Translations under genes and position numbers: made by a program
Part shown: positions 6,335 through 14,432 of the stretch, piece by piece
Position numbering within the stretch: position 1 is the first letter of the stretch
How the letters are laid out: each line of letters begins with the position of its first letter
The notes under the pieces: model-generated
What the model was told of the DNA's origin: nothing
Seen by the model: the letters and a program-made list of their open reading frames with translations, nothing else
Database searches by the model: none
Assembly (NCBI GenBank): GCA_041653595.1
Contig: JBAZFB010000008.1
Span: 1 to 62,663, forward strand
Length of the DNA stretch: 62,663 bases
Source of the DNA: Candidatus Omnitrophota bacterium
GTDB lineage: Bacteria; Omnitrophota; Gorgyraeia; Pluralincolimonadales; Pluralincolimonadaceae
Direction of reading: 5' to 3'

Positions 6335-8149
6335 GCCTTTTTCTTCTAAGAACTGGAGGTCATAGAGACGTTTATAGAGGCCATTCTTGCGGAGTAATTC
6401 CTCGTGGGTTCCTGTCTCGACTATCCTGCCCTTGTCCAGGACGATGATCTTGGTGGCAAATTTGACGGTTGAGAGCCTGTGGGCGATCACAAAGACGGTC
6501 CTGCCCTTTATGAGCTTCTCCAGGGCGTCCTGCACCAGCTTCTCGGATTCCATGTCTAACTGGGAAGTCGCCTCGTCCAGTATCAAAATAGGTTCGTCCT
6601 TGAGCACGGCGCGGGCTATTGCTATCCTCTGGCGCTCGCCGCCGGAAAGACGGTAACCCCTCTCGCCGACTATCGTGTCATATCCCTTGGGCAGTTTTGA
6701 TATGAAATCATGGGCGTTGGCGACCTTGGCCGCGTTTATTATCTCCTCGCCTGAAGCGGCCTGGTTCCCGTAGGCAATATTCGTCTTTATCGTATCGTGG
6801 AAGAGTATCGTCTCCTGCGTGACAATGCCTACCTGGCCGCGCAGCGAGTCAAAGGTCACTTCTTTTATGTCATTGTTATCAATAAGGATGCGTCCGTTAT
6901 TCGGATCATAAAACCTGGGGATGAGGTTCACCAGGGTGGATTTTCCGCTGCCGCTGGGCCCTACTATGGCGAGGATCTCGCCCCGCTTCACCGTGAGATC
7001 TATGCCTTTGAGCACGGCCTCTTTTTCATACGAGAAATCGATCTTGTCGAATACGATACTGCCGCGGAAATCATCCATTTTGGCGGCGCCCGGCTTTTCG
7101 CGGACCGTCATCTCCATATCCAGTAGCTCGAATATCCTCTCAGCCGCGCCGAGGGCCTTTTGGTTGATGGAGTTTATCTTGCCGAGGGCGCTAAGAGGCC
7201 GGGCAAGCATGAATATGGCGAAAATAAAAGCGATAAAACCCGCCGGGTCCACGCCCCTCGCGATGAACTCCCTTCCTCCCATCCACAATATGACGCAGCC
7301 GCAGCCGACGGCCGTGAATTCGGTCAGCCAGTCGAGGGCCTTCTCTCTCTTCGCCGACCTCATGAACATCTTATATAACCCGTTGTTTTGTTCGGCGAAC
7401 TTATCCCTTTCGTAAGGCTCCATCGAGAAGGCTTTCACGATGCGCATGCCGCCTATGGTCTCGACGAGGGTCGTGGTGACGTTCCCCATCTGCTCCTGCG
7501 TCTGCCTGGAGATCTTCCTTAATTTCTTGCCTATCTGCACTATCGGGAACATTATCAGCGGGAATACCACGAAACTCAGGAGAAGGAGCAGCCAGCTGAT
7601 GTTGAACACCGCCCGCAGGAAGAAGATCATGAATATATAGACGACGACCTGGGAAGACTGGTAGACGAGGTTCGTAAGGCCTTCTGTCACGGAATTCTGT
7701 ATTATGCTGGTGTCGTAGATGATGCGCGAGACCAGTGCGCCGGTGTGCGATTTGTTATAAAAATCGAGAGAGAACCGGAGGAGTTTATCGTATATCGACC
7801 GCCTTAAGTCGGTGAGGACCCTCGTGCTCACATCGGTCATGAGGAATCCCTGGAAGAAAGTGAACATGCCCCTGAAGAAAAAGGCCGCGACTATGCCGAT
7901 GATGATATACATGAAAAGGTCGAGACGCGGGACCGTATTGGAGTAACTTATGAAATCCTTGAGGAACTGCGGCATCTTATCCGGCACGCTCATCGGGGCG
8001 TTGCGCAGGACGTTATTTATGATGGGAAATATGGCCGCGGTTGTCACGAACCCGAAGATGACGCTGTTTATCAGCATGCACAGGTTCGCCAACAGCAATG
8101 TCGGGATATGCGGTTTTATGAATTTAAGCAAACGGAGGTAGAGTTTCAT
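6326..8149 (-). CDS. msbA: MsbA-type lipid A/lipopolysaccharide ABC exporter
   Basis: This 607-residue half-transporter has an N-terminal type IV ABC exporter membrane domain with about six helices (residues ~15-320) and a C-terminal ATPase. The ATPase shows Walker A GPSGSGKST, the signature LSGGERQRIAIARA, Walker B ILILDEATS and the switch histidine AHRLST. It probably flips lipid A-core across the inner membrane; its divergent neighbours GnnA-like and lpxB make lipid A, which supports the role, though other lipids or drugs are possible. The start at 8149 (MKLYLRLLKF) matches the family N-terminus. There is no clear ribosome site, and the likely promoter leaves almost no leader. Confidence 0.85.
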   Translation of the reverse strand: MKLYLRLLKFIKPHIPTLLLANLCMLINSVIFGFVTTAAIFPIINNVLRNAPMSVPDKMPQFLKDFISYSNTVPRLDLFMYIIIGIVAAFFFRGMFTFFQGFLMTDVSTRVLTDLRRSIYDKLLRFSLDFYNKSHTGALVSRIIYDTSIIQNSVTEGLTNLVYQSSQVVVYIFMIFFLRAVFNISWLLLLLSFVVFPLIMFPIVQIGKKLRKISRQTQEQMGNVTTTLVETIGGMRIVKAFSMEPYERDKFAEQNNGLYKMFMRSAKREKALDWLTEFTAVGCGCVILWMGGREFIARGVDPAGFIAFIFAIFMLARPLSALGKINSINQKALGAAERIFELLDMEMTVREKPGAAKMDDFRGSIVFDKIDFSYEKEAVLKGIDLTVKRGEILAIVGPSGSGKSTLVNLIPRFYDPNNGRILIDNNDIKEVTFDSLRGQVGIVTQETILFHDTIKTNIAYGNQAASGEEIINAAKVANAHDFISKLPKGYDTIVGERGYRLSGGERQRIAIARAVLKDEPILILDEATSQLDMESEKLVQDALEKLIKGRTVFVIAHRLSTVKFATKIIVLDKGRIVETGTHEELLRKNGLYKRLYDLQFLEEKGLN

Positions 8150-8157
8150 TACATTAA

Positions 8158-8187
8158 ATCTTACCATACGGCGACGGGGGCTGTAAA
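8158..8187 (-). promoter_or_regulatory. Possible promoter of the msbA-like gene
   Basis: TTTACA (8182-8187) and TAAGAT (8158-8163) lie 18 bp apart, with a TG extension before the -10. The predicted start point lies only a few bases before the msbA ATG, which would give a nearly leaderless mRNA. Confidence 0.4.
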
Positions 8188-8200
8188 GGCGAAATTGCCC

Positions 8201-8229
8201 TTGCAAACGCACTTTTTATCCTATAAAAT
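8201..8229 (+). promoter_or_regulatory. Promoter of the GnnA-like/lpxB pair
   Basis: TTGCAA (8201-8206) and TAAAAT (8224-8229) lie 17 bp apart on the plus strand, just before the oxidoreductase gene. It is divergent from the msbA promoter, so both envelope transcripts start in the same ~100-bp gap. Confidence 0.6.
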
Positions 8230-8246
8230 AGCTCGAAAGGCGAAAA

Positions 8247-9179
8247 ATGGACAAGATAAAGGTCGGGGTAATAGGAGTCGGGCACCTGGGACAGCACCAT
8301 GCGCGCATATACGCGGGCATGGAGGGCGTCGAGCTCGCCGGGATATGCGACACCGATATCAGGCGCGCGAAGAAATTCGCAAGGAAATACAGGACAAACG
8401 CCTTCACCGACTACAAACAGATGTTCAGCGTAATAAACTGCGCCTCTGTGGTCGTCCCTACCGAACTCCACTACCACGTAGCCAAAGATTGCCTCTTAAA
8501 CGGTATATCCGTCCTCATAGAGAAACCGGTGACAAAATTCGTCGGCGAGGCCGATGACCTGTTGAATATCGCAAGGGAGCGCAAGCTCATCATCCAGGTC
8601 GGGCACATCGAAAGGTTCAACGCCGCGGTCCGCGCCCTCGACGAGATACCGGGCAACGTCAGGTTCATCGAATGCCACCGGCTCGGCCCTTTCAAGAAAC
8701 GCGCCCTCGACGTCGGCGTAGTCCTCGACCTGATGATACACGACATAGACATAATACTCGGCCTCGTCAGGTCTGAGGTCGCCTCGATAGACGCGGTCGG
8801 CGTCAATATCCTGACCGACCACGAGGACCTCGCGAACGTCAGGATAAGGTTCAAGAACGGCGCTGTCGCGAACCTGACCGCGAGCCGCGTAACGAAATCC
8901 GAGATGCGCAAGATACGCCTCTTTAAGGACGACTGCTATGTATCGCTCGATTACATCAAGCAGGAAGCGGTGCTCTATAGGAAGGTTAACAACAGGATCA
9001 CCGGAAAACTTATAAACATCAAAAAGGAAGAGCCGCTAAAAAAAGAGCTCGAGGCCTTCATAAACTGCGCGAGGACCGGCGAGCGGCCGCTCGTCTCCGG
9101 CGAGGAAGGGCGCGACGCGCTTAAATTCGCGCTGCAGATAGAGGACGCGATAAGGGAAAACCTGAAGAACAATGCCTAA
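8247..9179 (+). CDS. Gfo/Idh/MocA oxidoreductase, GnnA-like (UDP-GlcNAc 3-dehydrogenase candidate)
   Basis: This 310-residue NAD(P)-dependent enzyme has an N-terminal Rossmann motif VGVIGVGHLGQHHARIY and the family E-K-P-V motif near residue 92. It then has VGHIERFNAAV and a Gfo/Idh C-terminal domain with the D-L-M-I-H-D-I-D motif (residue ~165) that carries the catalytic residues of the family. The 8-bp overlap with lpxB suggests a lipid A role. In several phyla GnnA oxidises the 3-OH of UDP-GlcNAc so that GnnB can add an amino group, giving amide-linked lipid A acyl chains. No GnnB is in the window, so the exact substrate is inferred from context. Confidence 0.65.
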   Translation: MDKIKVGVIGVGHLGQHHARIYAGMEGVELAGICDTDIRRAKKFARKYRTNAFTDYKQMFSVINCASVVVPTELHYHVAKDCLLNGISVLIEKPVTKFVGEADDLLNIARERKLIIQVGHIERFNAAVRALDEIPGNVRFIECHRLGPFKKRALDVGVVLDLMIHDIDIILGLVRSEVASIDAVGVNILTDHEDLANVRIRFKNGAVANLTASRVTKSEMRKIRLFKDDCYVSLDYIKQEAVLYRKVNNRITGKLINIKKEEPLKKELEAFINCARTGERPLVSGEEGRDALKFALQIEDAIRENLKNNA

Positions 9180-10308
9180 AAAGATAATGATAATAGCGGG
9201 CGAGGCTTCGGGCGACCTGCACGGCTCAAGCCTCGCTCTCGCGTTGAAAGAGCTCGAGCCGGACATAAAACTCACCGGCATGGGCGGCGGGAAGATGATC
9301 AAAGCCGGCCTGCAATCGTTCCAGGACATAAAAGACCTCTCGGTCATCGGCCTCCTCGAGATATTAAGCAGCCTCGGGAAATTCAAGGCCGCGTTTAACC
9401 TCCTCGCGGGAAAGCTCGATTCCGAAAAACCTGACGCGGTCATCCTTATCGATTATCCGGAATTCAACCTGCGGTTCGCGAAAGAGGCAAAGAAGCGCGG
9501 CATCCCTGTCATGTATTACATAAGCCCTCAGATATGGGCATGGCGCAAGGGACGCGTGAATATCGTAAAGAAATACGTCGACAAGATGCTAGTCATCCTG
9601 GGATTCGAGAAGGATTTTTACGCGAAGGAAGGCGTAGACGTGGAATTCGTGGGGCATCCCCTGCTCGACGTGGTTAAACCCTCCTTCGGCAGGGAAGAGT
9701 TCCTGAAGAAATACAACTTTGAACCGGCCTTCAAAACGATAGCCCTCTTGCCCGGATCGCGCCTCACCGAGATCGAAAGAAATCTCCCTATAATGCTCAA
9801 AGCCGCCAAACGGATAAAGGACAGGTTCGGGGATACGCAGTTCATACTTGCCAAGCCGCCGGAGATAAGTGCCTCCGCATACGAAAAAATACTAAAGAAG
9901 GCGCCGCTTAAGCCCGCGGTCGCGGAAGGTCAACCGTATGACTGCATAAACGCCGCGGAACTGGTCCTGGTCGCTTCCGGGACCGCGACGGTCGAGACGA
10001 TGATACTAGAGAAGCCGATGCTGATAATATATAAGGTCTCTCTTCTTACGTGGCTCGTCGGGAAACTGCTGGTCAAGGTCCCGAATATAGGCCTCGTGAA
10101 TATTATCGCCGGCGAAAAGATAGTGCCGGAATTGGTACAATTCGACGCGACGCCATCTAAGATATCCTCAGAGGTCTCCTCTCTCTTCTCCTCCCCGGAA
10201 AAGACGGAAGCGATGAAGGCGCGGCTTGCCGCGGCAAAAGCGGAATTGGGCGGGCCCGGTGCAAGCAGGCGCGCCGCGGAGATAATTCTCAAACAGTTAA
10301 GAAAGTGA
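9172..10308 (+). CDS. lpxB: Lipid-A-disaccharide synthase
   Basis: This 378-residue GT19 glycosyltransferase joins UDP-2,3-diacyl-glucosamine to lipid X. Visible are the N-terminal IIAGEASGDLHG, the GMGGGKMIKAG and S-V-I-G-L-L-E-I segments, YYISPQIWAWRKGR near residue 115, FVGHPLLD near residue 160, LLPGSRLTEIERNLP, and the UDP-site VASGTATVE near residue 265. It overlaps the preceding gene by 8 bp and shares its promoter. It is convergent with the hydroxyacid dehydrogenase gene, with only 8 bp between the stops. Confidence 0.96.
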   Translation: MPKKIMIIAGEASGDLHGSSLALALKELEPDIKLTGMGGGKMIKAGLQSFQDIKDLSVIGLLEILSSLGKFKAAFNLLAGKLDSEKPDAVILIDYPEFNLRFAKEAKKRGIPVMYYISPQIWAWRKGRVNIVKKYVDKMLVILGFEKDFYAKEGVDVEFVGHPLLDVVKPSFGREEFLKKYNFEPAFKTIALLPGSRLTEIERNLPIMLKAAKRIKDRFGDTQFILAKPPEISASAYEKILKKAPLKPAVAEGQPYDCINAAELVLVASGTATVETMILEKPMLIIYKVSLLTWLVGKLLVKVPNIGLVNIIAGEKIVPELVQFDATPSKISSEVSSLFSSPEKTEAMKARLAAAKAELGGPGASRRAAEIILKQLRK

Positions 10309-10316
10309 AGTGTCTC

Positions 10317-13097
10317 CTAGTAGTGGTCGGCGAGGAATTCGATAGGATGAATGACCTTCATTGAGGTGGCCTGCGATATCTGGGACTTGCACGCTCCGCA
10401 GCCTGTCAGGATATAGTCGGCTTTCGCTTCCTTTAGCTCCCTGAACAACCTTTCCCCGATGGCAAGCGAGAGATCATAATTCTCCTTTTTGAGCCCGAAC
10501 GTCCCGCCCATGCCGCAGCATGAATCCGCGATCTTCTTTATCGACACTCCCGGGACCAGTTCGACCAGGCATTGCTGCAGATCGCCGATCTCCTGGGCTT
10601 TGAGGTGGCAGGGGGCATGGAATACGACGCTCTTGCCCGATGGCTTAAAATCAGTATTCATCTCGCCCTCGTTGAACAGGATCCAGAGATATTCGTGGAT
10701 ATCGAATGTCTTCTGCGAGACGAGCAGAGCCGTGGGCGTAGAGAGTATCCTCGGATAATCCTCTTTAAGGGCGAGCCCGCAGCTCGGGCATCCTGTCACG
10801 ATATCGCAGCCCGACTTCACCGCCTCGTTAAGGTATTTTAGGTTATAGGCGATGTCTTTCCTGACGGCGTCGGTGTTGCCGGATGATATGCTCGGGATGC
10901 CGCAGCATCTCTGGCGAGGGATGACGACCTCTATATTATTCTTCTCGAATACCTTAAGCGTGGTTGCTCCTTCTGCATCTGCATTGAAAAAATTCACAAA
11001 GCAACCATAAAAATACGCGACCCTCCTCCTGCCGCTCTTCCCGCTCAATTTCCTCTTTTCGAACGTCGGTACGCTCGGCTTGGGCAGGACGCGCCTCTTG
11101 TCCAGGCCGAGGGAGGACTGCATGAGGCGCCTGCCGAACGTTGAACACATGAAAATATCGGCGAGGACCGTTAATTCGGCCGAGGCCGAACCGAGGAACC
11201 TCATATTTTCCAGGACAGACTGGGAGAACGGCACGCCCCATTCCCTTACGTATATCTCTTTAGCCAGGGCGCAAAGTTCGGAGACGTCCGCGCCGGTCGG
11301 GCATTCTACGCGGCAGGACTTGCAATTGATGCACAGGTCAAGGACGCCTTTAATGGCCTTGTCCCTTAACATCCTCTTATCCAGCTCTCCGGTAATGACG
11401 GCCTTAAGTATCGCGGCCTTGGCGCGCGGCGAAGCGAGTTCCTGCGGCAGGCTGATATTTACCGGGCATACGTTCCTGCAAAGGCCGCAGGCATGGCACT
11501 TCCCGATCTCCTCCCTTATCTTCTCCGAATCGAACACGGTCTTCGTATCGACATATTTTATGCCGGCGTCGTAGATCAGGTCGTGCGTGATAGTCGCGTC
11601 CTTGCCTATCTTCTTTCCTGGATTTAAAATGCCCTTGGGGTCGAAGATATCCTTTATCCGGACGAAGATATCGTAAAGCGGGCCGAACTGCTTCTTGAGA
11701 TACGGGACCCTCAATATGCCGTCGCCGTGTTCGGCTGTCGTCGAGCCGCCGAGCGAGATGACCATCCTGTAAAAATCGTCGGCGATCCCGTCGATCTTGG
11801 CGAGGTCCGCCTTATCCCTCATATCGAGGAGCGGGCGTATGTGCATATTGCCGTCCCCGGCATGCCCGTAGACGCATGCCTCGACGCCGTATTTTTCAAA
11901 TATCGCGTAAGCGCCCATTATAAAATCGCCCAGGTTCTCCGGCGGGACTATCGCGTCCTCGATGAACGGGACCGGGCGCTTCTTCCCTTTTATCCTGTTG
12001 GTGATCGGGACTGCCGCGCGCCGGACCCCCCAAAGGCGGTCTTGCTCGTCCGCGTCCCTGGCGACATTCATCCCCGATATGAGCTTCCTCGCTTCAAGGA
12101 GCCGGTCTTTTACGGCATCTATCTTCCCGTCGAGGGACGGCGTGCTGTTCTCTTCCATCTCGACGAGCAATACCCCCTTCGCCCCCTTCCGGAGAAGGTC
12201 CCTGAGTTTCGGTTCCGCTTCGACGGCGAGTCCGATAAAAGTCTCGTCCATGAACTCTATGGCGGATGGCGATAGGCTACGCAGTTCCGCCACTATGTCC
12301 GCTATCGACTGCAGGTCTTTCAGGAATAACAGGAGCGATGCGCGCACCCCGGCCAGGGGCGCCAATCTCAGTTTCGCCTCGGTTATGATCGCGAGAGTGC
12401 CCTCGGAACCGGCCATCAATTTCACCAGGTCTACCCAATCGCCTTTAAGGATATCGTAGACATTGTATCCGCTCGAGCTCCTCATGACCCTGGGAACGGA
12501 TCTCTTTATGGCTTCTTCGCTATTTTTAAGTAATTCCGCGAGCGGTACCGAGATATCTCTTATCTTCACGCGCGGCACAAGGCTTACCCGGTCGCCATTC
12601 GCGAGGACGGCCTCGAGTTCAAGGACCCAATCCGCGGTAGTGCCGTATTTCACCGAATGCGGCCCGCCCGAATTATCGGCGATCATCCCGCCTATCGTGC
12701 AGTAATCCCCGCTTGAAGGGTCGGGCGGGAAGAATTTCCCGTACCTGGCCAACAACTTGTTCAACTCGCCGTAGACGATTCCGGGCTGGACAGTGGCCGT
12801 GTCGCCGCCTTTATAGTCGATGGCCTTGTTCATGTATTTGGTGAAATCGATTATTATGCCGTTGCCCACCGCCTGGCCGGCGAGGCTTGTGCACGCGCCG
12901 CGGGCAGTAAGGGGAATATTGTTCCGGAAGGCATATTTGACCAGCGCGGCGACATCGTCCTTGTCCTTAGGGATGACGACGCCTTTCGGTCTGATCTTAT
13001 AGATCGAGGCGCCGAAGGAATAGATATGGCGGGTCACATCATCAAAAAGGACATCCCCTTTGATGATCTTTTTAAGCTCTTTTTCCAATAAGGTCAT
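10317..13097 (-). CDS. FAD-linked D-2-hydroxyacid (D-lactate/glycolate-type) dehydrogenase fused to Fe-S/CCG domains
   Basis: This 926-residue soluble or peripheral enzyme has an N-terminal FAD-binding (GlcD/D-lactate dehydrogenase) domain. PLTARGACTSLAGQAVGNGIIID and PPDPSSGDYCTIGGMIADNSGGP bind FAD, and GHAGDGNMH is near residue 415. Two 4Fe-4S motifs follow: C-H-A-C-G-L-C-R-N-V-C-P near residue 538 and C-I-N-C-K-S-C-R-V-E-C-P near 590. Two CCG-type cysteine-rich domains end the protein (CCGIPSISSG, CCGMGGTFGLKKE), as in GlpC/LldE subunits. The fusion should oxidise a D-2-hydroxyacid and pass electrons to an Fe-S or quinone acceptor. It overlaps the LarA-like gene by 4 bp (ATGA), which suggests epimerise-then-oxidise. 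The substrate is not certain. Confidence 0.85.
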   Translation of the reverse strand: MTLLEKELKKIIKGDVLFDDVTRHIYSFGASIYKIRPKGVVIPKDKDDVAALVKYAFRNNIPLTARGACTSLAGQAVGNGIIIDFTKYMNKAIDYKGGDTATVQPGIVYGELNKLLARYGKFFPPDPSSGDYCTIGGMIADNSGGPHSVKYGTTADWVLELEAVLANGDRVSLVPRVKIRDISVPLAELLKNSEEAIKRSVPRVMRSSSGYNVYDILKGDWVDLVKLMAGSEGTLAIITEAKLRLAPLAGVRASLLLFLKDLQSIADIVAELRSLSPSAIEFMDETFIGLAVEAEPKLRDLLRKGAKGVLLVEMEENSTPSLDGKIDAVKDRLLEARKLISGMNVARDADEQDRLWGVRRAAVPITNRIKGKKRPVPFIEDAIVPPENLGDFIMGAYAIFEKYGVEACVYGHAGDGNMHIRPLLDMRDKADLAKIDGIADDFYRMVISLGGSTTAEHGDGILRVPYLKKQFGPLYDIFVRIKDIFDPKGILNPGKKIGKDATITHDLIYDAGIKYVDTKTVFDSEKIREEIGKCHACGLCRNVCPVNISLPQELASPRAKAAILKAVITGELDKRMLRDKAIKGVLDLCINCKSCRVECPTGADVSELCALAKEIYVREWGVPFSQSVLENMRFLGSASAELTVLADIFMCSTFGRRLMQSSLGLDKRRVLPKPSVPTFEKRKLSGKSGRRRVAYFYGCFVNFFNADAEGATTLKVFEKNNIEVVIPRQRCCGIPSISSGNTDAVRKDIAYNLKYLNEAVKSGCDIVTGCPSCGLALKEDYPRILSTPTALLVSQKTFDIHEYLWILFNEGEMNTDFKPSGKSVVFHAPCHLKAQEIGDLQQCLVELVPGVSIKKIADSCCGMGGTFGLKKENYDLSLAIGERLFRELKEAKADYILTGCGACKSQISQATSMKVIHPIEFLADHY

Positions 13098-14380
13098 CGC
13101 GATACTGGCAGGGTTACGAGCGCGTGCGGGACGACATAGACCTTCGCGTCCTTTCCGCGGGTGGCAAAAGCGTATTCCAGCGCCTCATCCATATCTTTAA
13201 AAGACAACATCTTCATCTTCTTTGCCATATCGGGGAATTTTGTCCCGACGAACGCGCAATCGGCAAAAAGAAGGGACTTTGCCACGGCATACGCCCTCTG
13301 TTCTCCGGCAAGACAAGTCTTGTTCTTCATCTTCTTTACGATCTCGGCGGGGCTCTTCGCCTTTATCATAGCGTCATAGAACCTGCGTTCGCCCAGCCCT
13401 TTACCTATGCCGTCTTCGCATCGCGCGGAGATGAGTATAAGCCCGCCCTTTTTGACGATGGGTTTCTGCGTGTTGGTCAGGTAGGTCAGGGCGCGTGACG
13501 CCTGGTAGAGGTTGACGTCTTTGGGCCAGCCCACTCCGCAGATGATTATGTCGGCCGGTTCATCCACCTTCACCCTGTAATGGAGCATCGCGTGTTCTAT
13601 TCCCCTGTAAAAAGCCAGTTGCGGTTCGCCCGCGGTCGCGAATATCGTGCGCCCCAGGTCGTCATTCACGACGTTTATTATGAATTTCAGTTTAGCTATG
13701 CAGGCGAATTCCATGATCCAGCGGTGGAAGGGGTTATCCTTGATGACTCCGGGTTTCGCGCCCGGTTTATCGATGAATTTCGGAGAATGGGTGAACCTTA
13801 TCGTCTCTTCGCCGGCCATGCCTATGCTCAGCGTCTCCGGCCCGCCCGAGAAACCTGCGTGCAGGTGCGGCTCGATGACGCCGATAGAGATGACATGGTC
13901 GTTATATAGCATATGTTTATTGACTATTACCGGGACGCCGTTGGCGACATATCCGAGATTGGTCAGGTTTGAGCTGTCCGAGGGGTCGTGGATCTTTATT
14001 TTTATCCGCTTGACGATCTTTTTCCCGAAAGCTTCTTCGATCTCCGGCCTTGTCGGGGGTGTGAGCATCCCGACCGCCATGAAGATCGTCACATCCTTAT
14101 CCCTTATCCCGCCCTTTTTTAACTCATCCAGCAATATGGGGATTATAAGCTTACGGGGACATACCCTTGCGAGGTCCGGCACGACTATGGCGATCGTCTC
14201 TTTGGGCGAGACCAGGTCCCTGAGCCGGCAGCAACCCATGGGGTGGAGTATCGCTTCTTTTATTATGCGGGATTCGGGTTTCCTGCTGTGCGACCTATTG
14301 GGATGGAGGATACCCAGAAGGTTCTTCTCGTGGATGGAAACACCGACCTGCTTTTTTCCGTAAGGTATATTTATCTTCAT
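13094..14380 (-). CDS. LarA-like (nickel-dependent racemase superfamily, DUF2088) protein with altered active site
   Basis: This 428-residue protein has the LarA layout. By eye alignment to Lactobacillus plantarum LarA (residue numbers from memory), D69/R72 match D72/R75, H172 matches catalytic H174, H198 matches nickel ligand H200, and Q293 matches Q295. Three key residues differ. The catalytic H108 position (motif G-T-H-R) is L106 in G-M-L-T. The cofactor-anchoring K184 position is E182 in SGGPETLS. K298 is R296. It may hold the nickel-pincer cofactor non-covalently, use another substrate, or be a non-racemase member. It is coupled by 4 bp to the D-hydroxyacid dehydrogenase gene. Confidence 0.75.
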   Translation of the reverse strand: MKINIPYGKKQVGVSIHEKNLLGILHPNRSHSRKPESRIIKEAILHPMGCCRLRDLVSPKETIAIVVPDLARVCPRKLIIPILLDELKKGGIRDKDVTIFMAVGMLTPPTRPEIEEAFGKKIVKRIKIKIHDPSDSSNLTNLGYVANGVPVIVNKHMLYNDHVISIGVIEPHLHAGFSGGPETLSIGMAGEETIRFTHSPKFIDKPGAKPGVIKDNPFHRWIMEFACIAKLKFIINVVNDDLGRTIFATAGEPQLAFYRGIEHAMLHYRVKVDEPADIIICGVGWPKDVNLYQASRALTYLTNTQKPIVKKGGLILISARCEDGIGKGLGERRFYDAMIKAKSPAEIVKKMKNKTCLAGEQRAYAVAKSLLFADCAFVGTKFPDMAKKMKMLSFKDMDEALEYAFATRGKDAKVYVVPHALVTLPVSR

Positions 14381-14432
14381 CGGAGACCGTCTTAACGGCT
14401 ATTTTACTACTAAAAAACGGGTTTGTCGACCC

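Noticed and set aside
14381..14432. Terminator between the KaiC-like fusion and the LarA-like gene
   Set aside because: Only a 4-bp GGGT/ACCC stem precedes GTTTTTT, too weak to call; the genes may be cotranscribed.
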